From Mycobacterium sp. (GTDB lineage Bacteria > Actinomycetota > Actinomycetes > Mycobacteriales > Mycobacteriaceae): a stretch of DNA of 64,000 nucleotides. Positions 26,934-35,491 of this stretch are shown here, one piece after another. How positions within the stretch are numbered: the stretch's first letter is position 1; each line of letters starts with the position of its first letter. The notes under the pieces were generated by a model that worked only from the letters and a program-made list of their open reading frames with translations, did not search any database and was not told the origin of the DNA. The translations under genes and the position numbers were made by a program. The stretch spans positions 112,115 to 176,114 of the forward strand of contig NZ_PKEK01000049.1 in assembly GCF_002863225.1 (NCBI RefSeq). The letters run 5' to 3'.

Positions 26934-27952
26934 AGCGTGTTCTCCCCGGTTCGGCGGCGGTAGGACGCGGCGTACACCGCGGAACGTGCACTCAGCAGCG
27001 GATCGTCGGACGCCTCGATGCCCGGCGGCAGCACCAGCGGATCGAAGTTGATGTCGCGGGCGTTGCCCCTGGCTTCGGGTTGGACCGAGTCGAGCGTCAG
27101 CACTCCCGCATCGACCGTGCGCCGGTCCGCGGGCCACGCAACGGTCGCGTCGTGGGTCGGATCGTCGGGCGCGCCGAGGATGAGGATCAACCGCCAGCGC
27201 AACGGTCCGGAACGCAGTTGCCGGGTCAGAGGTTCGAAGACGGCGTCCGGCCCGGACGCCGGCGGCAGGGCGGATTGCAGCGGGGTCAGCGACCACCGGA
27301 CCGGTCGGCGCGTGCCGGCGTCGTCGACGAGGTAGAAGGCATTGAGGCCGTTGAACACGCTGTCGGCGAAGCCGGCCGTCGGAGGATGCTGCCGGACAAT
27401 CGCCATGGCCCGCACGGTTTCTGGATGAGCCGCGAGGAACGTCGACATCGTTTGCGGGTCAGGCTTGCCGGTACCGGGCACGGTGGCCGAGGCGATCAGC
27501 CGGTCGTAAAAACCCTGCGGCGAATTGTCCAGGAACACAGGCAGATTGATGGTCGCGATTCGCCACTGCCGGCTGCCCGGGAAACCGAAGGCCAGTCCGA
27601 GGCCGCGGACCGCCGCCGCTGTGTCGGCGATGTGCGGATTTCCGCCGGCCAGCGAGAAACGACCCACCACCGGCGTTCGGCCCGGCGCGAAGACCGGCGC
27701 GACGGACAACGCGCCTGCGTCACCGGTGCTGTCGAACCATCCGGTCACGCTGACGCCCTTGGCATGGTTCTTCCGGAAACCGGGTTGGCGGCCGAAGACT
27801 TTCGCGAATCCGTCGAGAAATGTCTGCGGACTCAACCGCGCCGGCCCCAGCCAGTTGTTGGCTGCCAGGAACGCGGCGAGGTCGAGTGCCAGAAACGCGC
27901 CGACCGCGGCGGCGCCGCGCAGTACGTCACGCCGCGCGGGTGATTGAGCCAT
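26930..27952 (-). CDS. Tat-exported catalase-related peroxidase
   Basis: A 340-residue member of the small catalase-like (SrpA-type) family, shorter than monofunctional catalases (about 480). The N-terminus SPARRDVLRGAAAVGAFLALDLAAFLA is a twin-arginine signal or anchor. The distal histidine is in RKNHAKGVSVTGWF, and the proximal heme tyrosine is probably in the RSAVYAASYRRR tail. Such proteins act as peroxidases on organic hydroperoxides rather than as true catalases. GGAGGGAG precedes the ATG at 27952. Cotranscribed and coupled with cytochrome b561, it probably forms an exported heme-peroxidase module. Confidence 0.82.
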   Translation of the reverse strand: MAQSPARRDVLRGAAAVGAFLALDLAAFLAANNWLGPARLSPQTFLDGFAKVFGRQPGFRKNHAKGVSVTGWFDSTGDAGALSVAPVFAPGRTPVVGRFSLAGGNPHIADTAAAVRGLGLAFGFPGSRQWRIATINLPVFLDNSPQGFYDRLIASATVPGTGKPDPQTMSTFLAAHPETVRAMAIVRQHPPTAGFADSVFNGLNAFYLVDDAGTRRPVRWSLTPLQSALPPASGPDAVFEPLTRQLRSGPLRWRLILILGAPDDPTHDATVAWPADRRTVDAGVLTLDSVQPEARGNARDINFDPLVLPPGIEASDDPLLSARSAVYAASYRRRTGENTL

Positions 27953-28084
27953 TGCACGCTCCCTCCGGTAGCTTCACGACGATTCTTGGGCATCGGTTCG
28001 ACGGCGGCACATCGGAAGTCGGCATTTGAGAAAAGAACCCCGAAAACCGACCCATCCGATCGGCACGAGTGACACGATCCCGGA

Positions 28085-28426
28085 ATGACCAGCAAGGCGT
28101 TCTTTGTCGCGGCCCTGACCGCGTTCGCGGCCACGGTAGGCGTCGGGGCTCCGGCGCAGGCCGACCCGCCGACCAAGGTGACCTACGAGCTGAGCGGCAG
28201 CGCTCCGATCGCCGACTATGTCTCCTACGAAACCGAGAGCCGCCAGACGCAGCAGACGCACGTGCCGCTGCCGTGGAAGACCCAGTTCTCCGTCGTCGGC
28301 AGCAGAGTGTTCGTGATCAGCGCCCAAAGCCCCGGCTCGATCACCTGCACGATCCGCGTCGACGGCAAGGTCGTCAACCAGGCCACCGCCAACGGAGCGC
28401 CGGCCCGCACCGTCTGCTCGACCTGA
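28085..28426 (+). CDS. Small secreted MmpS-like protein
   Basis: A 113-residue protein with a cleavable signal peptide (hydrophobic AALTAFAATVGVG, cleavage after APAQA) and a mature beta domain resembling the periplasmic part of MmpS proteins: VTYELSGSAPIADYVSYE near the start and a disulfide-capable pair (TCTIRVDG...RTVCST) at the end. It lacks the retained membrane anchor of true MmpS, and no mmpL gene is adjacent. It would act in the periplasm or outside the cell, possibly in lipid handling; that role is inferred from the family only. Confidence 0.75.
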   Translation: MTSKAFFVAALTAFAATVGVGAPAQADPPTKVTYELSGSAPIADYVSYETESRQTQQTHVPLPWKTQFSVVGSRVFVISAQSPGSITCTIRVDGKVVNQATANGAPARTVCST

Positions 28427-28513
28427 CCCGGCTCGTCGCGCGTGGCGACTGAATGTGCTTGTCGCGGCGGGTGATCACGCACCCGGCTCGGCAGCTCGAC
28501 GCCCGCGGGCGAA

Positions 28514-28519
28514 TACCAT
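28514..28519 (+). promoter_or_regulatory. Putative -10 of a leaderless antiporter transcript
   Basis: TACCAT fits TANNNT and lies six bases before the ATG at 28526. There is no Shine-Dalgarno sequence, so a leaderless transcript is likely. Confidence 0.45.
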
Positions 28520-28525
28520 GTCCTG

Positions 28526-30118
28526 ATGTTCGGGCTCGTCGTCATCGTGACGCTCTTCGCCACCGTGATCGCCGGGACGGTGCTGGGCCGGCGCTACCGG
28601 GTGGGCCCTCCGCTGTTGCTGATCGGTCTCGGCGCGCTGCTGGGCCTGATTCCGCGGATCGGCCACGTCCGGCTGGACGGCGAAATCGTACTTCTGCTGT
28701 TCCTGCCTGCGATTTTGTACTGGGAAAGCCTGAACACCAGCTTCCGCGAAATACGCGCGAACATGCGCGTCATCGTCCTGCTCAGCGTCGGTCTGGTGGT
28801 CGCCAACGCGATCGTGGTGGCATGGACCGCACGGGCCTTCGGGATGGAGTCGCACGCCGCCTCGGTCCTCGGCGCGGTGCTCTCCCCCACTGACGCCGCT
28901 GCCGTCGCCGGTTTGGCCAAGCGGCTGCCGCGCCGCACGCTGACGGTGTTGCGGGCCGAAAGCATCATCAACGACGGAACGGCGCTCGTGCTGTTCGGAG
29001 TCGCCGTGTCGGTCGCGATGGGTGGTGCGCCCGTCGGTCCGCTGGACCTGACCCTTCGGTTCATCCTGTCTTATCTCGGCGGCATTGCGGCCGGCCTCGT
29101 CGTCGGTGGCGTGGTGACGCTCACCCGGCAACGTCTTGACGCGCCGCAGGAGGAGGCGGCGCTGAGCCTGCTGACGCCGTTCGCCGCGTTCCTGCTCGCC
29201 AACGCATTCGACTGCAGCGGTGTGGTCGCCGTCCTGGTGTCCGCGCTGATGCTCGCGTACGTCTCGCCGCGGGTGATCCGGGCGCGCTCGCGACTGGTGA
29301 GCTTCGCGTTCTGGGACATCGTGACGTTCCTGATCAACGGCTCGCTCTGGGTTTTCGTCGGAGTGCAGCTGCCCAGTGCGGTGCGCGGTGTCTCGCGCAT
29401 CGACGGCGGTATCCACCGCGCCGTCGTGATGGCCGCGGCCGTGACGCTGGTCGTCGTCGCGACCCGAATCATCTGGGGCGAAACCACGACGGTGTTCATT
29501 CGGGCGGTGGACCGCCGCGAGGTACAACGCGAGCGCCGGATCGATTGGCGACAACGGGTGGTGTCCGGCTGGGCCGGGTTCCGCGGGGCGGTTTCCCTTG
29601 CCGCCGCGCTGGCCGTCCCGCTGACCACCCACAGCGGCTCGCCTTTCCCCGATCGCAGCCTGATCATCTTCGTGGTGTCGTTCGTGATTCTGACCACCGT
29701 GCTGGTGCAGGGCAGCACCCTGCCGGCGATCGTGCGGTGGGCCAGGATTCCCGAAGACATCGCCCACGCCGACGAGCTGCGGCTGGCGCGGTGTGCCGGC
29801 GCGCAGGCCGCGCTCGACGCGCTGCCACTGGTCGCCCAGGAACTCGGGGTCAGCGACGCGCTGCAAGACCGCCTGCACGCCGAATTCGAACAGCACGCCG
29901 CGCTGGTCCGGGCCAGCGATGACGGCGCGACAAGAGATGACGCCGAAGCCAAAAGCGACTTGATCCGGCAGGTGCGCCTGGGCGTTCTCGACTACAAACG
30001 CCGTGCCATCACCGAGCTTCGCGACCAGCGCCGCATCGACGACATCGTCCTGCTCGAACTGCAGGCCTCGATGGACCTCGAAGAAGCGCGACTCCTCGGA
30101 CCTTCCGGTCCGGACTAG
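28526..30118 (+). CDS. Na+/H+ antiporter, CPA1 family (YjcE/NhaP-like)
   Basis: A 530-residue transporter with about 12 membrane segments and a hydrophilic C-terminal domain of about 130 residues. The ion-binding signatures are GAVLSPTDAAAVAGLAK and RAESIINDGTALVLF, whose ND pair is typical of CPA1 exchangers. It should extrude Na+ (or K+) against inward H+ and help cytoplasmic pH and salt control. The gene stands alone between a small secreted protein and a convergent lipoprotein gene. It resembles M. tuberculosis YjcE. Confidence 0.88.
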   Translation: MFGLVVIVTLFATVIAGTVLGRRYRVGPPLLLIGLGALLGLIPRIGHVRLDGEIVLLLFLPAILYWESLNTSFREIRANMRVIVLLSVGLVVANAIVVAWTARAFGMESHAASVLGAVLSPTDAAAVAGLAKRLPRRTLTVLRAESIINDGTALVLFGVAVSVAMGGAPVGPLDLTLRFILSYLGGIAAGLVVGGVVTLTRQRLDAPQEEAALSLLTPFAAFLLANAFDCSGVVAVLVSALMLAYVSPRVIRARSRLVSFAFWDIVTFLINGSLWVFVGVQLPSAVRGVSRIDGGIHRAVVMAAAVTLVVVATRIIWGETTTVFIRAVDRREVQRERRIDWRQRVVSGWAGFRGAVSLAAALAVPLTTHSGSPFPDRSLIIFVVSFVILTTVLVQGSTLPAIVRWARIPEDIAHADELRLARCAGAQAALDALPLVAQELGVSDALQDRLHAEFEQHAALVRASDDGATRDDAEAKSDLIRQVRLGVLDYKRRAITELRDQRRIDDIVLLELQASMDLEEARLLGPSGPD

Positions 30119-30127
30119 CCGGCGCCG

Positions 30128-30826
30128 TTATCGCGAAACGACTTTCGCGACGATCTGATTGGCGATGTCCACAGCCGAGCCCGCCGGGTTCGCGCTGCAG
30201 GTGTTGACGTCGACGACGACGTTGTTCCGCACCGCCAGCGCCCGGCCACAGGCCCACCCGCCGGTTTTCGCTTCCTGCTGCGTGGAAGTCGCGCTCAGCA
30301 CGTCGTTGTCGTTGGAGATCGGTCCGACGTCCCACTGCGTCCGGGTCTGGGTGTGTGTGTAGTGATGGCAGGACGGCCACCGCAGCGCCGAGCCGACGAA
30401 GAACACGTGTGCCTGTTTGACGGTCGGGAACAACACCACCGCCTGTTCGGCGTAATGGGTGAAGCTGTCGCCGTCGTTGAGCTCCACATCGCGCAAACCG
30501 GTGAATCCGCTGCTCGCATAGGTCTGTGCCTGCGCCGAACCGTCGATGGCCAGACACTCGGCGGGCCGCATCGTGGCACTGTCGTCGGACATCGCGTCGT
30601 GCCTGCGGATCACCGCCATCCCCGTCGCGCCCATCAGCGGATTGACCTGGGCGGGGGTCAGCAGCAACGACTCGAGTTCACGCTCGACCACCGGCCGCGG
30701 AATCAATGACGTGATCGTCGTCGACGTCTGGCTGGCGTGCTCACTGCCGCCGCACCCGGCGACGAGCACCCCGACACCGGCCACACCGAACGTGGCCGCC
30801 AAATGGCGCATCTGCTCTGTTCCCAT
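30128..30826 (-). CDS. Lipoprotein with PknH-like extracellular sensor domain
   Basis: A lipoprotein of about 232 residues. After a short signal peptide the lipobox VLVAGC provides the lipidation cysteine. The mature part matches the PknH C-terminal sensor fold (LLLTPAQVNPLMGATGM, a hallmark opening, then AVVLFPTVKQAHVFF and WACGRALAVRNNVVVDVNTC) with four cysteines positioned for two disulfides. It has no kinase domain, so it may bind an external ligand or cell-wall component. Starts at 30826 and 30811 are both possible. A paralogue lies at 45868-46578. Confidence 0.82.
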   Translation of the reverse strand: MGTEQMRHLAATFGVAGVGVLVAGCGGSEHASQTSTTITSLIPRPVVERELESLLLTPAQVNPLMGATGMAVIRRHDAMSDDSATMRPAECLAIDGSAQAQTYASSGFTGLRDVELNDGDSFTHYAEQAVVLFPTVKQAHVFFVGSALRWPSCHHYTHTQTRTQWDVGPISNDNDVLSATSTQQEAKTGGWACGRALAVRNNVVVDVNTCSANPAGSAVDIANQIVAKVVSR

Positions 30827-31055
30827 CCCCTCGTAGTCCCGACCTGCCCCGCGGTATGACACTGGTGGGCGTTGCCGGTCAGAACCCGCGCGACAACCCT
30901 ACCGTGCGTTGTAGCCAGTGATACCAGGGAAATAGGCCATTTTTAGGCTCCGTTCAGTGAATCCCAATACCCCCTGAAGGATTTGCGGAATCCCCCGATC
31001 AGTGCCCTATCGCGAAAGTCTGACGGCCACGGCTCGACCTGAGTACGGTCGACCG

Positions 31056-31568
31056 ATGGCATTACGCCGCGAGAGCCCTTACCGCGGGCGCCGGTTGCGG
31101 CCGCACGAGGTGGTGCTCGAGCGCGCCCTGATGAGCCCGGTGGGCTATCAATTCATCGCGCACCTCGCACCGCGGATCGACAAGGTCCTGATCCCCCGGA
31201 CCAACGGCCGGCTGAGTTCGGCCGGAATCGACCGCGTTGGACTGGTCGCGACGACCGGCGCGAAATCCGGTCTGCTGCGAACTCAGCCGCTGGTGCTGAT
31301 CGAGGACGGCGGTGGACTTCTCGCGATCGGGTCGAATTACGGTCGGCCATCCCACCCGTCGTGGAGCACCAACCTGCGGGCGCACCCCGAATGCACGGTC
31401 ACATTCAAATCTGCGCCCGCGCAATACCGAGCAGAGATGCTGACCGGCGCCGACCGTGCGTCGGCGTGGGCCACGGCGACGGATTTCTACGCCGGTTATG
31501 AGCGTTACCGCGCCCGCTGCGCTCCCCGGGAGATCAGGATCTTCCGCCTTCTCCCCGTCGCAGTCTGA
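31056..31568 (+). CDS. Deazaflavin (F420)-dependent nitroreductase-family protein
   Basis: A 170-residue protein of the Ddn/DUF385 split-barrel family. The signatures are VGLVATTGAKSGLLRTQPLVLIEDGGGLLAIGSNYGRPSHPSW, broken here as TTGAKSGLLRTQPL and NYGRPSHPSWSTNLRAHP, which form the F420-binding loop and the conserved NL.A.P motif. It uses reduced F420 for hydride transfer to quinones or nitro compounds. Start choice is uncertain: the ATG at 31056 is taken, and a GTG at 31002 is possible. It is monocistronic. Confidence 0.82.
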   Translation: MALRRESPYRGRRLRPHEVVLERALMSPVGYQFIAHLAPRIDKVLIPRTNGRLSSAGIDRVGLVATTGAKSGLLRTQPLVLIEDGGGLLAIGSNYGRPSHPSWSTNLRAHPECTVTFKSAPAQYRAEMLTGADRASAWATATDFYAGYERYRARCAPREIRIFRLLPVAV

Positions 31569-31667
31569 GGGCGCTTCGATAGCTGAACTGCGGTGTTCAC
31601 GGCTTGTTCAGCGAGAAGTCAGTGTCAGATCGTTGACCGCACACAAGCGCCGGTTGTGCTGGGAGCC

Positions 31668-32813
31668 ATGCGTGTCGTTCAGGTCGCCAACTTCTACGGG
31701 CCTCGTTCCGGCGGTCTGCGTACGGCTGTCGATCGGCTGGGCGCGGAGTACTGCGCCGCCGGCCACGACGTTGTCCTGATCGTCCCGGGCCGTCACGCCG
31801 AGCACACGCGCATGCCCACGGGTGTCGAACGAATCACCGTGCCCGCCAGGCTGATTCCGCTCACCGGGGGGTACCGCGCGGTGCTACCCGGGCCGGTACG
31901 CACCCTGCTCGAATCGCTGCGGCCGGACACGTTGGAGGTGTCCGACCGACTCACGCTGAGATCGCTGGGGCGGTGGGGCCGCGAGCACCACGCCACCACC
32001 GTGATGATCTCCCACGAGCGTCTGGATCGGCTTGCCGGACAAGTGCTTCCGCGTCGCACTGCACGCCGGTTCGCCGACTTCGCCAACCGGCGCACGGCCG
32101 CCGACTACGACACCGTTGTGTGCACGACCGGGTTTGCCCGCGAGGAATTCGACCGCATCGGGGCGAAGAACACCGTCACCATTCCGCTCGGCGTCGACCT
32201 CGAGACCTTCCACCCGTCGCGTCGTTCGGCGTTGATGCGTCAACGTTGGGCCTCCCCCGGCGAAATCCTGCTGGTGCACTGCGGCCGGCTGTCGGTCGAA
32301 AAGCGGGCCGATCGCAGCATCGACGCGGTGGCTGCGCTGCGTGACGCCGGGGTCGCGGCGCGACTGGTCGTTGTCGGCGACGGACCGCTGCGGGCTAGGC
32401 TGCAGCGCCAAGCCGCCAGGCTGCCGGTCGATTTCACCGGATTCGTCTCCGACCGGCGCAGTGTCGCCGAGCTACTGGCGACGGCCGACGTCGCGCTCGC
32501 GCCCGGGCCGCACGAGACGTTCGGACTGGCCGCCCTGGAGTCGTTGGCATGCGGGACGCCGGCGGTGGTGTCCCGTACGTCGGCCCTGGGCGAAATCATC
32601 ACCGCCGACAGCGGCGCACTGGCGGACAACAATCCGTCGGCCATCGCCGATGCGGTCACCGCGGTGGTCAGCCGCCCCGAGGGGCATCGTCGCGCCTGCG
32701 CGCGTCAGCGTGCGGAGATGTTCACCTGGAAACGGGCCGCGGTCGGCATGCTGAGCACGCTCGGGGCGCCCGCGGTGGACGACGGTCCCGGCGGCTCGCA
32801 GCACACCGCCTGA
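31668..32813 (+). CDS. mgtA: GDP-mannose-dependent alpha-mannosyltransferase MgtA
   Basis: A 381-residue GT4-family glycosyltransferase, very similar in sequence to M. tuberculosis Rv0557 (MgtA, formerly PimB), which adds mannose to a glucuronosyl-diacylglycerol lipid in lipoglycan synthesis. The N-terminus MRVVQVANFYGPRSGGLRTA holds the glycine-rich loop, and the donor-binding part contains HCGRLSVEKRADRSID and PGPHETFGLAALESLACGTP with the GT4 E-x7-E motif. The ATG at 31668 is chosen because it matches the family N-terminus; an upstream GTG at 31593 adds unrelated residues. Acts at the inner face of the membrane. Confidence 0.92.
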   Translation: MRVVQVANFYGPRSGGLRTAVDRLGAEYCAAGHDVVLIVPGRHAEHTRMPTGVERITVPARLIPLTGGYRAVLPGPVRTLLESLRPDTLEVSDRLTLRSLGRWGREHHATTVMISHERLDRLAGQVLPRRTARRFADFANRRTAADYDTVVCTTGFAREEFDRIGAKNTVTIPLGVDLETFHPSRRSALMRQRWASPGEILLVHCGRLSVEKRADRSIDAVAALRDAGVAARLVVVGDGPLRARLQRQAARLPVDFTGFVSDRRSVAELLATADVALAPGPHETFGLAALESLACGTPAVVSRTSALGEIITADSGALADNNPSAIADAVTAVVSRPEGHRRACARQRAEMFTWKRAAVGMLSTLGAPAVDDGPGGSQHTA

Positions 32814-32819
32814 CGACCG

Positions 32820-33218
32820 CTATCCCGAGGTGGTGGGTCCGATCTGGCCGGTCAGCGGGTTGACCTGGACGGTCATCGGTCCGCCGGGCGCCTGTTTCCC
32901 CTGCGCCGCACGCTGCTGCGCCGCCTGCGCAAGGGCGTTGACCACCGGGTTGTTCTTCGCCAGCTCGCGGCGGTCCTCTTCGGACAGCTCATAGAAGGAC
33001 CACAGGCCCCATGCGGAGGGGCGGACGTAGACGGTCACCTTCTGATGCCGGCGCTTGTTCGCCGTCAGTACCGCGGGCACCGCCACCACCCGGTCCAGAG
33101 TCGCCGAGCTGACCAGTTCCTGGGCGATCTTGTCCACATCCACCCCGTCTTGGAGTTCGTAGACCAACGACTGGTGGGGCGTGTGGTGTGGGCCCTGGAG
33201 GGCCATGTACCACGCCAT
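32820..33218 (-). CDS. Conserved hypothetical protein, 132 aa
   Basis: I do not recognise a named family. The protein opens MAWYMALQGPHHTPHQSLVYEL, has a basic amphipathic region around ANKRRHQKVTVYVRPSAWGLW, an acidic helix (YELSEEDRRELAKNNP), and a Gln/Ala- and Pro-rich tail that ends GQIGPTTSG. No signal or membrane segment. GGAGA lies upstream of the ATG at 33218. It ends seven bases after the convergent mgtA stop. A role cannot be inferred. Confidence 0.6.
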   Translation of the reverse strand: MAWYMALQGPHHTPHQSLVYELQDGVDVDKIAQELVSSATLDRVVAVPAVLTANKRRHQKVTVYVRPSAWGLWSFYELSEEDRRELAKNNPVVNALAQAAQQRAAQGKQAPGGPMTVQVNPLTGQIGPTTSG

Positions 33219-33301
33219 CCGCGTCTCCTTCGCTTGTGATTGTCAGCGCAACTGTAGAGGACGCGCGATGGCAGCAGTGCCGATTGGCATTGCGGCTTGG
33301 G

Positions 33302-34075
33302 CTAATTGGTGTCCGGGAAGGCCACCTGGGCCGCCGGCGCCCCGCGCGCCACCACCACCGGCATCGACGTCGAGGAGTTCGTCTGCAGGATGGTCTGCAC
33401 CACCTCGATGAGGTCTTCGACGGGCATCAACTTGCCCGGCATGCAACCACCCGACACCCACAGCGGATAGGCCTTCATCGCCAGGTCCATGTCCCAGCCG
33501 GCGTTCATTCCGGTCGCGGCGTCGCCCTCGCCGCCGGCGCACTCGCCGACGATGAGCGAGGTGAAGCCGACGTCCGGGTGTTCGGCCCGCCACGCCTCGA
33601 CCAGTCGTTCCAGCGCGGCCTTGCTGACGCCGTAGGCGCCGAGCCCGGGCCACGGCGGCCCGAAGCTGCCGGCGTCCGACGACAGGTAGACCGCCTTGCC
33701 CGCCGAGGCGGTCAGGTGCGGGATCGCCGCCGCGGTCGCCAGCGACGCCCCGATGACGTTGGTGTCGAAAATGCGGCGCCAGGTGTCGGCCCCGGTGTCG
33801 ACCATGCGGACGAGCGGGCTGATCGCCGGTGTGTAGATGAGATTGTCGATGCCGCCCATGGACTCGGCCGCCTGGTCGAAAGCCGACCGGCAGGATTGCT
33901 CGTCGGTGACGTCGCACTCGATGGCGACCGCACCCGAGCCCGCCTCCTCGGCCGCCGTGTCGATGCGCGCCCGGCGTCGCGCCAGCAGCGCGATCTGCCC
34001 GCCGCGCTGAGCCAGTCCGATCGCGATACACCGCCCGAGACCGCTCGACGCCCCGACGACCACTGTCCGTGACAT
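33302..34075 (-). CDS. Short-chain dehydrogenase/reductase
   Basis: A 257-residue classical SDR. The cofactor motif is VVVGASSGLGRCIAIG near the N-terminus (an unusual V in place of the T of TGxxxGxG), the NNAG position reads NLIYTPA, the catalytic Tyr and Lys are in AYGVSKAAL, and the Ser is in YLSSDAG. The altered NNAG equivalent makes substrate prediction unreliable. AAAGGG lies five bases before the ATG at 34075. The gene is monocistronic; it reads away from the small gene at 34285. Confidence 0.8.
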   Translation of the reverse strand: MSRTVVVGASSGLGRCIAIGLAQRGGQIALLARRRARIDTAAEEAGSGAVAIECDVTDEQSCRSAFDQAAESMGGIDNLIYTPAISPLVRMVDTGADTWRRIFDTNVIGASLATAAAIPHLTASAGKAVYLSSDAGSFGPPWPGLGAYGVSKAALERLVEAWRAEHPDVGFTSLIVGECAGGEGDAATGMNAGWDMDLAMKAYPLWVSGGCMPGKLMPVEDLIEVVQTILQTNSSTSMPVVVARGAPAAQVAFPDTN

Positions 34076-34284
34076 TTTTGCCCTTTCTTGTAACGTGCCC
34101 GCTGCTGCCACAGCGTATCGGCCGGCACCTGACCGTTGTGCATTCGTGCCGAATTCGAGGCCGAGGCACGGCCGTCCGGATAGTTGGACGGGCGTAGATT
34201 GTGAGTTTAGACACGTTCGGGTAGGGCTAAGCAGCAGTCAATCACTAGCGAGGCGCCTGGAGCGCACGCGGGAAGGTCAGCGAC

Positions 34285-34485
34285 ATGACCACTTTGACGG
34301 TTTCCGAAATCACCAGGGACGAACGCGACTACGACAACTGGCTTGCCACGTTGTCGCAGGCCTCGGAGCGCCTCGACGACCTGCAGACCGTGGTCGACGA
34401 ATTGCGCGAATTGTGCGCGCACGACGAGGTCGTCCGCAGCAGTGACGTCATGGCTGTCCTGCAAAAGCACCACGCCGTCGCCTGA
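34285..34485 (+). CDS. Small hypothetical protein, 66 aa
   Basis: No family recognised. A short acidic, helical protein (ERDYDNWLATLSQASERLDDLQTVVDELREL is one long amphipathic helix, not shown in full here beyond its character) with no signal or membrane segment. GGAAGGTC lies before the ATG at 34285. It precedes the aldo/keto reductase gene by 34 bases and could be cotranscribed with it, but a separate -10 for that gene argues for independence. Coding status rests on the ribosome-binding site and the codon pattern only. Confidence 0.5.
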   Translation: MTTLTVSEITRDERDYDNWLATLSQASERLDDLQTVVDELRELCAHDEVVRSSDVMAVLQKHHAVA

Positions 34486-34506
34486 GCGCCCGCTGGCTGC
34501 GGTCAG

Positions 34507-34512
34507 TACCGT
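34507..34512 (+). promoter_or_regulatory. Putative -10 of a leaderless aldo/keto reductase transcript
   Basis: TACCGT fits TANNNT and is seven bases before the GTG at 34520, too close for a leader with a Shine-Dalgarno sequence. Confidence 0.4.
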
Positions 34513-34519
34513 GAGTTAG

Positions 34520-35491
34520 GTGAAGTACCTAGACGTCGACGGCATCGGCAAAGTCAGCCGGATCGGGTTGGGAACCTGGCAGTTCGGTTCCCGCGAGTGG
34601 GGCTACGGCGACGGCTACGCCTCCGGGCCGGCGGGCGACATCGTCCGTCGCGCAAGGGCTCTGGGCGTCACCTTCTTCGACACCGCCGAGGTGTACGGGC
34701 TCGGGAAAAGCGAGCGGATCCTCGGCGAGGCACTCGGCGACGAGCGCGATCAGGTCGCGGTGGCCAGCAAGATTTTCCCGGTGGCGCCGTTTCCCGCGGT
34801 GGTGAAGCAGCGCGAACGCGCCAGTGCCCGCCGACTCCAGTTGAAGCACATCCCGCTCTATCAGATCCACCAGCCCAATCCGGTGGTTCCCGACTCGGTG
34901 ATCATGCCGGGCATGCGCGCCCTGCTGGACAGTGGCGCGATCGGCGCGGCCGGTGTCTCGAACTACTCGCTGTCCCGGTGGAAGCAGGCCGACGCCGCGC
35001 TCGGCCGGCCGGTGATCAGCAACCAGGTGCACTTCTCGTTGGCTCATCCGCAAGCACTCGAGGGTCTGGTGCCGTTCGCCCAGCAGGAGAACCGCGTCGT
35101 GATCGCCTACAGCCCGCTCGCGCAGGGACTGTTGGGCGGCAAGTACGGCGTGCACAACCGTCCCGGCGGCGTGCGCGCGGCCAACAGGTTGTTCGGCACC
35201 GAGAACCTGCGCCGCATCGAGCCGCTGCTGCAGACGCTGCGCGACGTTGCCAAAGAGGTCGACGCCAAGCCGGCTCAGGTGGCGCTGGCCTGGTTGATCA
35301 ATCTGCCCGGAGTGGTCGCGATTCCGGGAGCGTCGAGCGTGGAGCAGCTCGAATTCAACGTCGCTGCAGCGGAAATCGAGCTAAGCGCGGACGCCAATGC
35401 GGCGTTGACCGATGCGGCCCGAAACTTCCGGCCGGTGTCGGCAAAGCGCTTTCTGGCCGACACGATCCGCGAAAGGCTCGGCCTCGGCTAG
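34520..35491 (+). CDS. Aldo/keto reductase (Rv2298-like)
   Basis: A 323-residue NADPH-dependent reductase with the complete AKR catalytic tetrad: Asp54 and Tyr59 (FFDTAEVYG), Lys84 (VASKIF) and His117 (YQIHQPN). The C-terminal cofactor loop is GVVAIPGASSVEQLEFN. The closest match I recall is M. tuberculosis Rv2298, with the same length and near-identical motifs. The physiological aldehyde or ketone is not known. The GTG start is probably leaderless. The stop interlocks with the convergent transglutaminase gene in CTAG. Confidence 0.88.
   Translation: MKYLDVDGIGKVSRIGLGTWQFGSREWGYGDGYASGPAGDIVRRARALGVTFFDTAEVYGLGKSERILGEALGDERDQVAVASKIFPVAPFPAVVKQRERASARRLQLKHIPLYQIHQPNPVVPDSVIMPGMRALLDSGAIGAAGVSNYSLSRWKQADAALGRPVISNQVHFSLAHPQALEGLVPFAQQENRVVIAYSPLAQGLLGGKYGVHNRPGGVRAANRLFGTENLRRIEPLLQTLRDVAKEVDAKPAQVALAWLINLPGVVAIPGASSVEQLEFNVAAAEIELSADANAALTDAARNFRPVSAKRFLADTIRERLGLG

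Noticed and set aside
28475..29896. 473-codon antisense frame opposite the Na+/H+ antiporter
   Set aside because: Composition (Gln, His, Arg, Asp) is that of a complement of membrane-protein codons; no start signal.
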